Positions 6,305 through 15,052 of a stretch of 64,000 nucleotides of DNA are shown one piece after another. Made by a program: the position numbers and the translations under genes. Where the stretch lies: NCBI RefSeq assembly GCF_028736155.1, contig NZ_CP117879.1, positions 1,364,001-1,428,000 on the forward strand, in the 5' to 3' direction. Numbering within the stretch: the first letter of the stretch is position 1; every line of letters starts with the position of its first letter. The notes beneath the pieces were generated by a model. That model saw only the letters and a program-made list of their open reading frames with translations, was not told where the DNA came from and did no database searches. This DNA comes from Flavobacterium sp. KACC 22763 (GTDB lineage: Bacteria > Bacteroidota > Bacteroidia > Flavobacteriales > Flavobacteriaceae).

Positions 6305-8890
6305 TTAAGCTGAGTTTCTACTTGCGTTAGTATTTCCAAATAATGATCTCGTTACGATTTTCTCATAAACTTTAACCAATTCTTCATTTGGCTTTTCCGC
6401 TTTATTTAACTCATTAATTCTCAATAAAGCATATTGCTGAATAGTCAACAACGGTAAAACAATGCGCTCTCTTATCTGAATTGAAGCAATACCATCAGGA
6501 TAATTTTCCATTAATGTTTTATGACCAGCAATTTTCAATAAAAGACGTTTTGTTTCTGAGAATTCATCGTAGATAATCTGCCAGAATTCACCAAACTCAG
6601 GATCATTTTTCATGTAAGCTGTCAATGGCAAGAAAGATTTTGCTAATGACATCATACTGTTTTCAAGCAATGTTTTGAAAAATAATGAATTATGATACAA
6701 ATCACTTACTTTGTCCCATTGTCCTGATTCCTCAAAATGTCTCAATGCTGAACCTACTCCAAAGAATCCAGGAACGTTCTGTTTTAACTGGCTCCATGAA
6801 CCCACAAACGGAATCGCTCTTAAATCGGCAAAATCTAATGATTCAGATTTGCTTCTTTTAGAAGGACGGCTTCCAATATTTGTTTTTGAGTAATATTTAA
6901 GCGTACTCATTTTCTCTAAGTACGGAATAAACTTCGGATGATTTTTAAAGCTTAAATATTTATCATACCCTAGATTAGCCAAATCAGTCAAAATCTGAGT
7001 TTCTTCCGCAGTTAATTCGTTTTTCTCTTTACTAAATACTTGATTGGTAACACCAGCACTTAATAAGTTTTCGATATTATAACGGCAAGAATCTAAAGTT
7101 CCAAAATTAGAACTGATTGTTTGACCTTGAACTGTAATTTGAATTTCGTTGTTTTCAATTTTTGGACCAAGAGATGCGTAGAACTTGTGAGTTTTTCCAC
7201 CACCACGAGCTGGAGGTCCACCACGTCCGTCAAAGAAAATCGCTTTAATTCCGTATTCTCTAGAAATTTTTGTCAACGAAATTTTAGCTTGATAAATACT
7301 CCAGTTTGCCATTAAATAACCACCATCTTTCGTTCCGTCTGAGAATCCAAGCATGATAGTTTGTTTATTTCCTCTTGATTTCAAATGTTTAGCATATTCT
7401 GGATTCGTGTACAATTGCTCCATAATAGTATGTGCATTTTGCAAATCATCTACAGATTCAAAAAGGGGAATAATATCTACTGTTGGCTTTTCCCAATTGT
7501 TCAAACGAATCATGGCAAAAGTTTCCATAACATTCAGAGCACTTTCGTTATTGCTAATAATATAACGGTTTGCTCCTTCTTCACCATTGTTTTGCTGAAT
7601 CGTTTTAATAGCTTGAACAGATTCTAAAGTATATCTCGTGATTTCGTTTTCAAAGTCAGCTGGATTTAGATTTCCTTTAATTTTCGATAAAACATCAATT
7701 TTTTGATCTTCTGTCAATTCGTAATAATTTTTCGGGAAAACATCCGAACCAGAATTCAAATAGTAATTCACAACATCTTTGAAAACTGCATTGTGAATTT
7801 TACTATTCTGACGAATATCTAAAGTTGCAAAATGGAATCCGAATAAATTAACTTTTACCAAAAGCGCATCTAATTCATCCAAATATAAAGACTGATGCTT
7901 CTCAATAATTATAGCTCGAATTTTGTTTAATTGCGTTAATAATTCCTCTAATGTGATAAAAATATCTCCTTTAGAATAAAATACAGAACGATAAAGTTTA
8001 TGTTCAAGTTCAGCAACCAAATCATCTACACCTGAGAAAGTTAACTTACGTTTTAAGTTTCTCATTTCTACATAATAGCACTTTAAAATTGAAGTACGCA
8101 AACGATCTGCAACTTTAAGTGTAATGTCTGTAGTAACAAACGGATTTCCGTCACGATCTCCTCCTGGCCAGAAACCAAGTTTGATCAATTGGTTGTGAAT
8201 GGGATTTCCTTCTAAAATATTTTTTTGCAAGTAATGAACAATTTCTCCTGCTGTAGCATAAAATACATTTTCAAGGTACCAAATTAAACTTACCGCTTCA
8301 TCGTAAGGATTTGGTTTTTCTTTCTGAATGAAAGGCGTTTTTCCTAATTGAGCTAGTAATTGTTTAATTTGCAGCAAATCATTTTGACGAATTGCTTCCG
8401 TCAAGTCATTGATAATTCCTAAAACAGGTCCAGGATAAAATTGAGTTGGGTGTGCTGTTAAAACCGTACGAACATTGAAGCTTTCTAGAAATTCACTTAA
8501 TTCTTCATCTTTCTCTTTAGCATCCGATTTTTCTTTGATGTCACGAAGAGATCCACGTCCTTCCATATTGTTAACTTCCGGAAAAGCAGCATCTTCAATA
8601 GCATCAAATAATACAATTTGACGCTCTATATATTGAATAAATCGAAACATAAGGTCGATTTTTTCTTCTTCAGAAGCATTACTTAAGAATTTATTTGAGA
8701 AGAAATCAACAATTTCTTTTGGTGTTTCCTGTTTTTTAAAGCCTGTTTCGCAAGTTTCTGTAAATAAAGGAAGTAAAACTCCTGTATTATCTATAGAATC
8801 AAAGGGTAATGTTATAAAAACACTATTATAAATGTGGTATTTTGAGAGAACGTCTTGATTAAAACGCTCAATTTTTGGCAACGTATACAT
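6305..8890 (-). CDS. ppc: Phosphoenolpyruvate carboxylase
   Basis: The 861-residue enzyme carboxylates PEP to oxaloacetate, replenishing the TCA cycle. The catalytic histidine is H147 in VLTAHPTQ. FWPGGDRDGNP at 240-250, MLGFSDGTKDGG at 513-524 and GRGGPPARGGG at 555-565 are the substrate and Mg-binding signatures. Two differences from E. coli PPC are visible. The histidine before GRGG (H579 in E. coli) is aspartate here (FFDGRGG), and the C-terminus ends RNSA rather than the usual NTG. As far as I know both are lineage features of Bacteroidota PPC rather than decay. The gene follows an Lrp-type regulator and its terminator, so it probably has its own promoter. Confidence 0.95.
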   Translation of the reverse strand: MYTLPKIERFNQDVLSKYHIYNSVFITLPFDSIDNTGVLLPLFTETCETGFKKQETPKEIVDFFSNKFLSNASEEEKIDLMFRFIQYIERQIVLFDAIEDAAFPEVNNMEGRGSLRDIKEKSDAKEKDEELSEFLESFNVRTVLTAHPTQFYPGPVLGIINDLTEAIRQNDLLQIKQLLAQLGKTPFIQKEKPNPYDEAVSLIWYLENVFYATAGEIVHYLQKNILEGNPIHNQLIKLGFWPGGDRDGNPFVTTDITLKVADRLRTSILKCYYVEMRNLKRKLTFSGVDDLVAELEHKLYRSVFYSKGDIFITLEELLTQLNKIRAIIIEKHQSLYLDELDALLVKVNLFGFHFATLDIRQNSKIHNAVFKDVVNYYLNSGSDVFPKNYYELTEDQKIDVLSKIKGNLNPADFENEITRYTLESVQAIKTIQQNNGEEGANRYIISNNESALNVMETFAMIRLNNWEKPTVDIIPLFESVDDLQNAHTIMEQLYTNPEYAKHLKSRGNKQTIMLGFSDGTKDGGYLMANWSIYQAKISLTKISREYGIKAIFFDGRGGPPARGGGKTHKFYASLGPKIENNEIQITVQGQTISSNFGTLDSCRYNIENLLSAGVTNQVFSKEKNELTAEETQILTDLANLGYDKYLSFKNHPKFIPYLEKMSTLKYYSKTNIGSRPSKRSKSESLDFADLRAIPFVGSWSQLKQNVPGFFGVGSALRHFEESGQWDKVSDLYHNSLFFKTLLENSMMSLAKSFLPLTAYMKNDPEFGEFWQIIYDEFSETKRLLLKIAGHKTLMENYPDGIASIQIRERIVLPLLTIQQYALLRINELNKAEKPNEELVKVYEKIVTRSLFGNTNASRNSA

Positions 8891-8923
8891 AATCGTGTTA
8901 TAGTTGGTTGGTTAATTAGTCAT

Positions 8924-8952
8924 AAAAAAACCCCAAGAATAAACTTGAGGTT
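8924..8952 (-). terminator. Terminator of the Lrp-type regulator
   Basis: Read on the minus strand, AACCTCAAG pairs with CTTGGGGTT around TTTATT and is followed by a run of T (plus-strand A at 8924-8930). It separates the regulator from ppc. Confidence 0.75.
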
Positions 8953-8982
8953 ATATTTTAATATAGCATTCAAGAAAAGTTC

Positions 8983-9462
8983 TTACATATTTTTGAAAAT
9001 AGTATGCATCAAACGCTTCTTATCGTTTATACTTTCCTCTAATGAAATCATTGTTTCTGTTCTGTAAACACCATCAATATCGTCAATCATAAAGATAACT
9101 TCTTTTGCGTGCTTAGTATCTTTTGCTCTAATTTTGCAAAAGATGTTGAATTTTCCTGTAGTTACAGAAGCTACAGTTACGAATGGAATTTGATTGATTC
9201 GCTCTAATACAAATTTAGTCTGAGATGTATTATTAAGGAAAACCCCTACATAAGCAATAAATGAATAACCTAATTTATCGTAATCTAAGGCTAATGAAGA
9301 TCCCATGATGATACCGGCATCTTCCATCTTTTTAACTCTAACGTGTACTGTACCAGCAGATATCAAAAGTTTTTTTGCAATGTCAGTAAACGGAACTCTC
9401 GTATTGTCTATTAACATATCTAAAATCTGGTGATCTACTTCATCTAAACGAAATTTACTCAT
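8983..9462 (-). CDS. Lrp/AsnC-family transcriptional regulator
   Basis: The 159-residue protein has an N-terminal winged helix-turn-helix (about residues 8-60, with VPFTDIAKKLLISAGTVHVR) and a C-terminal RAM ligand-binding domain (about 70-145). The length is typical. Such proteins are DNA-binding octamers or dimers that respond to amino acids. The gene precedes ppc and has its own terminator. The plus-strand region upstream (9463-9539) is very A/T-rich with a near-match -7 element. The regulon cannot be inferred, although ppc or the M14 peptidase gene upstream are possible neighbours under its control. Confidence 0.9.
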   Translation of the reverse strand: MSKFRLDEVDHQILDMLIDNTRVPFTDIAKKLLISAGTVHVRVKKMEDAGIIMGSSLALDYDKLGYSFIAYVGVFLNNTSQTKFVLERINQIPFVTVASVTTGKFNIFCKIRAKDTKHAKEVIFMIDDIDGVYRTETMISLEESINDKKRLMHTIFKNM

Positions 9463-9539
9463 AATTGTTTAATTAATATTACTAATTGCTATTACAAAGT
9501 ATAAAATTATATATAAAAAACAACAAATTCACATAAAAA

Positions 9540-10694
9540 TTAACTTTTTATTAATCCGTTAACAAATTTAACATTTTTATTTAAATAAAAATTTGCTTTT
9601 TGACCCGTTTTAGGAAAGTTTTGTAAATCGTCCGAATATTCTGCGCCTTTTGCGTCGTATTCATAATGTCCAAAATAATTTTCCAATTCGCCTACTTCAA
9701 CTATGTAAGCGTTAAAATGAATCTTATTTTCGATTAATTCTTCTTTGTATTGAGCGACAAAATTCGTAATAATTTCGATACCATCATAATTTATTTTGAC
9801 ATTTTTATACATAAAATCATAAAAAACCACATTATTTTGTGAAATATTCAAATATTCAGAAAATCTATTGCTAACTAAATCGTTTTCGGATATCTGCTTG
9901 AAGCTTAAAATTAACGCGAAAAATATGAATTTCCTAGTAATCTCTCGTTCGTAATCCTCCGGAAAATGTCCTGCCTCAAATAAGATAGTTGGTACACCTA
10001 AATACTGAAAAGTGTCTCCTATACAATTAATATTGAAGGAGTCATCAAAACGTCCAACTTGTCCAGGGATGTATTTTTGAAGCTCTTCATTGATTCCTGC
10101 AATGACATTTATGGCTTTTAATCTATTTTCGTTTACTTCTCTTTCCTCATTATAAGATGGAGCCAAGAAAGATACTGTAGCAGGTTTTCCTGTTGTTCCT
10201 GCTCCAAATATGGTGCGCTGGTCATGTAAATTAAAACAGAAATCAGGCTTAAATTCTTCAAATACTTGGCGAAGCACTTTGCTTTCTGGCTGCGTTAAAT
10301 CTTGCGAATCACGATTTAGATCTATTTCATTTGCATTTGCTCTTGTATAAAGTCTTGCTCCATCAGGATTAAGCATAGGAATGCAGTAAAACGTAAAAGT
10401 ATTCAACATTTGCTTTGCAAAGTCGGTATCGTCATTCAATAGATTTATGAAATCAAATAAAGCTTTTGTTGTTGTGCTTTCGTTTCCGTGCATTTGAGAC
10501 CATAAGTAAGCACGTGTTTTTCCCGTTCCAATTTGATAACTATATATAGGTTCACCTAAAACAGATGTACCAATAATCTTAACCTGACCATTTGTATTTA
10601 ACTTATCTAAAAGCGGTTTAATATGGTCTAATGTAAGATATCTGCCAGAAATGGATTGTTCTTTGTATTGCGTAAAAAGCTGTTCTAAATTCAT
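9540..10694 (-). CDS. M14-family zinc carboxypeptidase
   Basis: The 384-residue protein carries the M14 zinc motif HGNE (H69, E72), the downstream zinc ligand H157 in FNLHDQ, the substrate arginine in DLNRDS (R128) and the catalytic glutamate E240 in LFEAGHF. There is no signal peptide, so it is probably cytoplasmic and trims peptides or amide-linked amino acids. The gene is divergent from an XRE-type regulator gene across 312 bp containing four copies of one inverted repeat, two of which overlap this gene's promoter. Regulation by that neighbour is therefore likely. The ATG at 10694 lies about 12 bases after the predicted transcription start. Confidence 0.9.
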   Translation of the reverse strand: MNLEQLFTQYKEQSISGRYLTLDHIKPLLDKLNTNGQVKIIGTSVLGEPIYSYQIGTGKTRAYLWSQMHGNESTTTKALFDFINLLNDDTDFAKQMLNTFTFYCIPMLNPDGARLYTRANANEIDLNRDSQDLTQPESKVLRQVFEEFKPDFCFNLHDQRTIFGAGTTGKPATVSFLAPSYNEEREVNENRLKAINVIAGINEELQKYIPGQVGRFDDSFNINCIGDTFQYLGVPTILFEAGHFPEDYEREITRKFIFFALILSFKQISENDLVSNRFSEYLNISQNNVVFYDFMYKNVKINYDGIEIITNFVAQYKEELIENKIHFNAYIVEVGELENYFGHYEYDAKGAEYSDDLQNFPKTGQKANFYLNKNVKFVNGLIKS

Positions 10695-10708
10695 TGTATT
10701 TCGATTAG

Positions 10709-10746
10709 TTTACAAAAGTAAACATCTTTATTTTTACAATTGTAAA
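10709..10746. promoter_or_regulatory. Operator pair, TTTAC-N4-GTAAA (carboxypeptidase side)
   Basis: Two perfect inverted repeats, TTTACAAAAGTAAA (10709-10722) and TTTACAATTGTAAA (10733-10746), start 24 bp apart. A further half site GTAAAC lies near 10775. They overlap the -7 and -33 elements of the minus-strand promoter. Confidence 0.6.
10713..10739 (-). promoter_or_regulatory. Promoter of the M14 carboxypeptidase gene
   Basis: On the minus strand TACTTTTG (10713-10720) matches TAnnTTTG. A TTG at 10737-10739 lies 16 bases upstream. Both elements sit inside TTTAC-N4-GTAAA repeats, so a bound regulator would block the polymerase. Confidence 0.6.
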
Positions 10747-10965
10747 CTGTTCGAAAATTTAATAATTTAGAATTGTAAACAGTTTTTGAGGACATTTAAC
10801 AGTAGTAAATATAACTTGTTTTAATTGAGCTTTTTAAATTGATTAAGTATGTATAAAATAATATATTTCAGTTAATTATAAATATTTATTTAAATTTTAA
10901 ATTTAACATAAAAATGAACTCTAATTAAAATTGCAACAATAATATTCGAATACTGTTTCTTTTTG

Positions 10966-11014
10966 TTTACATTTGTAAATGGACGAATTTAAAACAGGAA
11001 TTTACAATGGTAAA
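10966..11014. promoter_or_regulatory. Operator pair, TTTAC-N4-GTAAA (regulator side)
   Basis: TTTACATTTGTAAA (10966-10979) contains the -7 element TACATTTG (10968-10975) of the XRE gene. TTTACAATGGTAAA (11001-11014) contains the ATG at 11007. The spacing and half sites are the same as on the carboxypeptidase side, which suggests one dimeric regulator binding both, with autoregulation. Confidence 0.6.
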
Positions 11015-11465
11015 CATAGATGATTTTGTAAAAAGACTTGAATCCGTATTAGAATATTATGGCTTAAATGCCTCTGCTTTTGCTGATAAAATTGGAGTGC
11101 AACGTTCTAGCATGTCACATCTTTTATCAGGCAGAAATAAGCCTAGTTTAGATTTTGTAATGAAAATTTTGGAAGTTTTTCCCGATGTAGATCTATATTG
11201 GATTTTGACAGGAAAAGGAAGTTTTCCAAAAAACAATAATGAAGAAGTGGATGAAACTCAAAAGTCCTCTCCTTCTATTCTGCCAAATCAGAATATGGGA
11301 AATGATTTATTTTCGGCTATAGAAATAAATTCTGAAGAAGAAGAAAAAAGAGAACTCAAAAAATCTTCAGCTCCAAAAAACACAGATTTTAATTTGGAAG
11401 ATGGCGAAATTGAAAAAATCGTCTTATTTTATAAAAACGGCACCTTTAAGGCCTATTCTCCGTAA
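11007..11465 (+). CDS. XRE-family helix-turn-helix regulator
   Basis: The 152-residue protein has an N-terminal lambda-repressor-type helix-turn-helix (about residues 6-62, with ASAFADKIGVQRSSMSHLLS). A variable charged linker (about 74-125) leads to a short conserved-looking C-terminus, EIEKIVLFYKNGTFKAYSP. It probably binds as a dimer to the TTTAC-N4-GTAAA sites in its own control region and upstream of the divergent M14 carboxypeptidase gene. The fourth site covers its start codon, so binding could affect both transcription and its own expression level. No ligand-binding domain is recognisable. An effector or cleavage step that releases it is unknown. Confidence 0.85.
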   Translation: MVNIDDFVKRLESVLEYYGLNASAFADKIGVQRSSMSHLLSGRNKPSLDFVMKILEVFPDVDLYWILTGKGSFPKNNNEEVDETQKSSPSILPNQNMGNDLFSAIEINSEEEEKRELKKSSAPKNTDFNLEDGEIEKIVLFYKNGTFKAYSP

Positions 11466-11549
11466 TGCAAAAATTAGCGCGTATTTGACTCTTTGCCTAG
11501 AAAATTTTTAAATATGCGATTCTCATGCATTTGAAAAAATTCTCAGAAA

Positions 11550-12101
11550 TTACAATTTGATACCATTTTCAGGAATTTTTCCTAAAACACCTTCATAGTG
11601 CTTTTTCAAAATTTCATAATCGGCTTCGTAATTTCCAGTCGGATAAATTGCTTTACCTATATTGACTTCTTTTTTGCCCCAATCAAAAGCAACGGGAACA
11701 ATTGGCACATTCGCTTTAAGCGCGATAAAATAAAATCCGGTTTTTAGTTCATTTACTTTTTTTCTGGTTCCTTCCGGAGCAACGGCCAAACGAAAGGTTT
11801 CTTTTCTATCAAAAATCGAAGCAATGGCATCTACTTTATTCAATCCGCCCGAACGATCTAATGGCTCACCGCCGACATTTCTAAAATAAAAACCAAAAGG
11901 AAATCTAAATAATTCCTTCTTTGCTACAAAATTCATCTGCAATCCAGATATGCCACGAGTCAAAAGACCTATATAAAAGTCATGATTGCTTGTATGTGGC
12001 ATCACTACTAATACACATTTTTTTACTTCAGCATTCTCCATTCCCACTATCTTCCAGCCCATTAGCTTGTAAAAGATGAATTTGTACAACAGTTTTTTCA
12101 T
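11550..12101 (-). CDS. Lysophospholipid acyltransferase family protein (PlsC-like)
   Basis: The 183-residue protein has the H(X)4D acyltransferase motif as HTSNHD (about residues 36-41) and the PEGTRKK substrate motif further on. These proteins attach an acyl chain to lysophosphatidate or related lipids at the inner membrane. It is shorter than typical PlsC (about 240), with only a short hydrophobic N-terminus. This matches a small Bacteroidota subgroup, so an acceptor other than 1-acyl-glycerol-phosphate (for example an ornithine- or serine-based lipid) is possible. It is transcribed divergently from the next gene, with 64 bp between the starts. Confidence 0.85.
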   Translation of the reverse strand: MKKLLYKFIFYKLMGWKIVGMENAEVKKCVLVVMPHTSNHDFYIGLLTRGISGLQMNFVAKKELFRFPFGFYFRNVGGEPLDRSGGLNKVDAIASIFDRKETFRLAVAPEGTRKKVNELKTGFYFIALKANVPIVPVAFDWGKKEVNIGKAIYPTGNYEADYEILKKHYEGVLGKIPENGIKL

Positions 12102-12115
12102 GAAAGATTCAATAT

Positions 12116-12149
12116 TTGGTGCAAAATAAAAGATTTAATGGTAAATTTG
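12116..12149 (+). promoter_or_regulatory. Promoter of the spermidine-synthase-like operon
   Basis: TTG at 12116-12118, a 23-base spacer and TAAATTTG at 12142-12149 fit the flavobacterial consensus. The ATG follows at 12166. Confidence 0.5.
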
Positions 12150-12165
12150 AGTAAAAGCACAAAAA

Positions 12166-12831
12166 ATGATTCGAAAATTTTTCAGTTATATAATTCCAAT
12201 AAAAATATTTAAGAAAAAATCAGCCAGAAGCAAAATGATCGAAGTTACATGGGCAAATGGCGAATTAGTATTGGACACTGAAAACACAAATTATTCATAT
12301 GGAAGTTTGCAGCGTATATTAAGGTACGGACTTCGAAATATTGGATACGATAAAATTCTTGAAATGGAGCATATTCTACTATTGGGAGTTGCCGGCGGAA
12401 GCGTAGTAAAAACTTTAGTAGATGAGATAGCCTACAAAGAAAAAATAACAGGAGTCGAAATTGATCCCGATATGATTCATATTGCCAATCAATATTTTAA
12501 CCTTAATCAAATTAAACAGTTAGAAGTTGTCATTGACGATGCATTTGAGTTTGTCTTGAAAACAAAAGAAAAATATGATCTCATAATTATAGATATTTTT
12601 GAAGACACACATATGCCCAATTTTTTGTTCGAAAAGTTTTTTGTTGATAGAGTCTGCGCTATTTTAAGAGACAATGGTTTTGTTTTATTCAACACCATGA
12701 TATTAGACGAAGCTCATAATGTTCGAAATAGAAAATATGTTGCAGAAGTAAATCCTAAAATGTTTAAAACAAAGATGCTGCCCCGCATTGAAGTACATAA
12801 CGAATTAATAATTATAAACAAAGTTGCTTAA
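12166..12831 (+). CDS. Spermidine synthase-like methyltransferase-fold protein
   Basis: The 221-residue protein has the SAM-binding fold of the spermidine synthase superfamily, with LLLGVAGGSVVKTL near 71-84, VEIDPDMI at 97-104 and IDDAFEFV at 123-130. The position that in true aminopropyltransferases reads D-S/T-D-P reads IIIDIFEDTH (D143) here, and the protein is well short of the usual 280 residues. Genuine spermidine synthesis is therefore doubtful, and a small-molecule methyltransferase role is as likely. It opens a tight co-directional run: the M23 peptidase gene starts 5 bp after its stop. Confidence 0.75.
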   Translation: MIRKFFSYIIPIKIFKKKSARSKMIEVTWANGELVLDTENTNYSYGSLQRILRYGLRNIGYDKILEMEHILLLGVAGGSVVKTLVDEIAYKEKITGVEIDPDMIHIANQYFNLNQIKQLEVVIDDAFEFVLKTKEKYDLIIIDIFEDTHMPNFLFEKFFVDRVCAILRDNGFVLFNTMILDEAHNVRNRKYVAEVNPKMFKTKMLPRIEVHNELIIINKVA

Positions 12832-12836
12832 ATTTT

Positions 12837-13514
12837 ATGAAACCCCTTTCTTCAATCTTAAACGCCCTGCCACCTACTAAAGTTATTGATGCCTCAATTA
12901 ATCTTTCTGAATATGTACCTTTAAATTTGTCTGTTTCAAATCAGGAATTGGTTGATAAAAAACTGGACACTTCAGAAGATTTTGAAAAATATATTTCAAA
13001 CTATCTAAAAGAAAACAATGCCAAAGTTGCCTTTGGAGGTTACATAGAAGGTAGATTTTTATATCAAAGAAGTCCCATTTTTTTGGATGCCTCAAAGCCC
13101 GAACGCAATATTCATATCGGATTAGATTTATGGGCAGAAGCTGGAACTGCTGTACTTGCAGCACTTAATGGAACGGTACACAGTTTTAAAAATAATATTG
13201 GCTTAGGCGACTACGGTCCTACTATTATATTGGAGCACGAAATAGAAAATGAGAAATTTTATACTTTATACGGACATTTATCGTTAGAAAGTATAGAAAA
13301 TTTAAATGTCGGAGACAATTTTAAGAAAGGCGAAAAAATTGCAACTTTAGGAAATGCCTCTGTAAATGGCGATTATGCACCTCATGTCCATTTTCAGATC
13401 ATTCATAACATTGGAGATTATTGGGGAGATTATCCAGGAGTCTGCAATACAAAAGACCTAAACTTCTATATCGAAAATTGTCCCGATCCTAACTTATTAT
13501 TAAAAATTACTTAA
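12837..13514 (+). CDS. M23-family peptidoglycan metallopeptidase-like protein
   Basis: The 225-residue protein contains the LytM zinc site: H93 and D97 in HIGLDLWA, H147 in YGHLSL and the HxH motif at H183/H185 in PHVHFQI. All expected residues are present. M23 enzymes cut peptide cross-links in the cell wall. No signal peptide is visible at the N-terminus, which is unusual for a wall hydrolase, so the protein could be cytoplasmic or exported by another route. It lies between the spermidine-synthase-like gene and a lipoprotein gene with gaps of 5 and 6 bp. Confidence 0.85.
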   Translation: MKPLSSILNALPPTKVIDASINLSEYVPLNLSVSNQELVDKKLDTSEDFEKYISNYLKENNAKVAFGGYIEGRFLYQRSPIFLDASKPERNIHIGLDLWAEAGTAVLAALNGTVHSFKNNIGLGDYGPTIILEHEIENEKFYTLYGHLSLESIENLNVGDNFKKGEKIATLGNASVNGDYAPHVHFQIIHNIGDYWGDYPGVCNTKDLNFYIENCPDPNLLLKIT

Positions 13515-13520
13515 ATAGTT

Positions 13521-13997
13521 ATGAAGAAAGCAGGATTGATTATATGTTTGTTGTTATTAATCGGATGTAAATCTAAAACCGTAAGCAGAGATACAGAAGA
13601 TTTAAAGATTAAAAAAGTTTCTGGAGCAGATGTAAATGCAAATCAGCAGCGTAAAGCGTATGATTTAGGAAAGAGAGTCTTGGAAACTTGTAATACTTCA
13701 AAATTTAAACCTTTTAATGAAACTGAAGTAACTAAAACGGTTATGGAAAACACAACAGAAGAGCGTTTAACCAAAACCTGCCAAAGATTTAGACAATACT
13801 ACGGAAGTTTTATAGATTTAAAATTAGATGGAGTTTACAAAACCAAGCATGAAGTCATTTATCGCTATCATGCTTTGTACACAAAAAAAGTTGCCAATAA
13901 AGAATTGCGCATCTTTGTAAATGAAGACAATCTCATTTCTGCCATAAAATCTATGGATTGGGATGAAAAATTTGATGCCAAATTAGCCGATCAATAA
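13521..13997 (+). CDS. Hypothetical lipoprotein
   Basis: The 158-residue protein begins with a lipoprotein signal peptide whose lipobox LLIGC places the acylated cysteine at C16. I do not recognise the mature domain. It contains mixed charged helices and strands and resembles small secreted NTF2-like or cystatin-like folds only loosely. It is translated from the same run as the M23 peptidase gene (6 bp upstream) and a secreted protein gene (12 bp downstream). An envelope role alongside the peptidase is an inference from position. Confidence 0.75.
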   Translation: MKKAGLIICLLLLIGCKSKTVSRDTEDLKIKKVSGADVNANQQRKAYDLGKRVLETCNTSKFKPFNETEVTKTVMENTTEERLTKTCQRFRQYYGSFIDLKLDGVYKTKHEVIYRYHALYTKKVANKELRIFVNEDNLISAIKSMDWDEKFDAKLADQ

Positions 13998-14009
13998 ATT
14001 ACGATACCT

Positions 14010-14534
14010 ATGAATTTTAAAATGCCACTACTTCTTTTGTTATTTGTTTCAACATTTGCTTCAGCACAGCAAACTATCAGTGTAAAAGGGTCTGCACCTT
14101 ATCCTGCAACACAAGAATATACTTTCATCTGCGAGAAATATGCTTACTCTGGTGAAATTAATGTACAGATAGCTAAAACAGAAAAAGGAGGTATTTTAAA
14201 ACTAACTGTTTCTACCGCAAATGACAAAGCAAAAATTGCCGGTGGCGTTTATGTCGATTTGACTAATGCAGATGTAATTGCTTGCACAGACAAGAATGTA
14301 AAAGAATCTGCAGATGGAAAAACAACTGCCTACTATTATTTCACTCCTGCAGAATGGCTAAAACTTAAAAAGACTGATATTTACGCCGTACGATTTATAA
14401 TTGCAGGTGGGCCAGATATTTCAGGAAATCTAACTGGTCATTTTACAGCTTATAGTAAAGTGAAATATTTCTCAACAGCATTTGATAAATCTAAAAAAAC
14501 ATTTGATACAGCTAAAGAAATTAGTGTTTTATAG
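14010..14534 (+). CDS. Hypothetical secreted protein
   Basis: The 174-residue protein has a signal peptide ending in FASAQQ (about residue 20). The mature part is beta-rich in appearance, with two cysteines (in FICEK and IACTD), and I recognise no family. It is the fourth gene of the run that starts at 12166. The absence of a lipobox and of membrane helices suggests a periplasmic or secreted location. Confidence 0.7.
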   Translation: MNFKMPLLLLLFVSTFASAQQTISVKGSAPYPATQEYTFICEKYAYSGEINVQIAKTEKGGILKLTVSTANDKAKIAGGVYVDLTNADVIACTDKNVKESADGKTTAYYYFTPAEWLKLKKTDIYAVRFIIAGGPDISGNLTGHFTAYSKVKYFSTAFDKSKKTFDTAKEISVL

Positions 14535-14581
14535 TGATTTTTTAATATAATAAATCTTATATTTAACATAAATATTTTTTT

Positions 14582-15052
14582 ATGAACTCAAATGAAGCCT
14601 TGATTACAAAATTTTATACCGCTTTCGCGAATGCTGACGCCAAAACTATGAGCGAATGCTATCATCCGAAAGTTCATTTTATTGATCCTGCTTTTGGTTT
14701 ATTAAAAGAAGAACAAGTTTCTAACATGTGGGAGATGCTGCTCTTAAAAAGTAAAGGCAATTTAAAAATTGAATTTTCAAATGTAAAAGCAGACGACTCT
14801 ATCGGTTCTGCAAATTGGACAGCCACTTATAATTTTAGCAAAACAAACAGAAAAGTCATCAATAAAATTTCAGCCGAATTTATATTCCAAGACGGATTAA
14901 TTATCAAACATACCGATAGTTTTGATGTTTGGAAATGGTCAAAACAAGCTTTTGGCCTTACTGGTTATTTACTTGGTTGGACAGGATTTTTCCAGAAAAA
15001 AGTACAATCCCAGGCCCTATCTGCTCTGAAACAGTTTCAGAGTGCTATATAA
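14582..15052 (+). CDS. SnoaL-like/NTF2-fold protein
   Basis: The 156-residue protein has the pattern of the SnoaL/nuclear-transport-factor-2 fold. An N-terminal helix, FYTAFANADAKTMSECYHPKV, is followed by a conserved FIDPAFG-type strand and a C-terminal FDVWKWSKQA helix. Members are ketosteroid-isomerase-like enzymes or ligand-binding proteins, and the substrate is unknown. There is no signal peptide, unlike its two upstream neighbours. The gene starts 47 bp after the secreted protein gene and may belong to the same transcript. Confidence 0.8.
   Translation: MNSNEALITKFYTAFANADAKTMSECYHPKVHFIDPAFGLLKEEQVSNMWEMLLLKSKGNLKIEFSNVKADDSIGSANWTATYNFSKTNRKVINKISAEFIFQDGLIIKHTDSFDVWKWSKQAFGLTGYLLGWTGFFQKKVQSQALSALKQFQSAI

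Noticed and set aside
13521..15052. Toxin-immunity cassette
   Set aside because: The lipoprotein, secreted protein and NTF2-like protein have no toxin domain, polymorphic-toxin leader or repeat that I can see.
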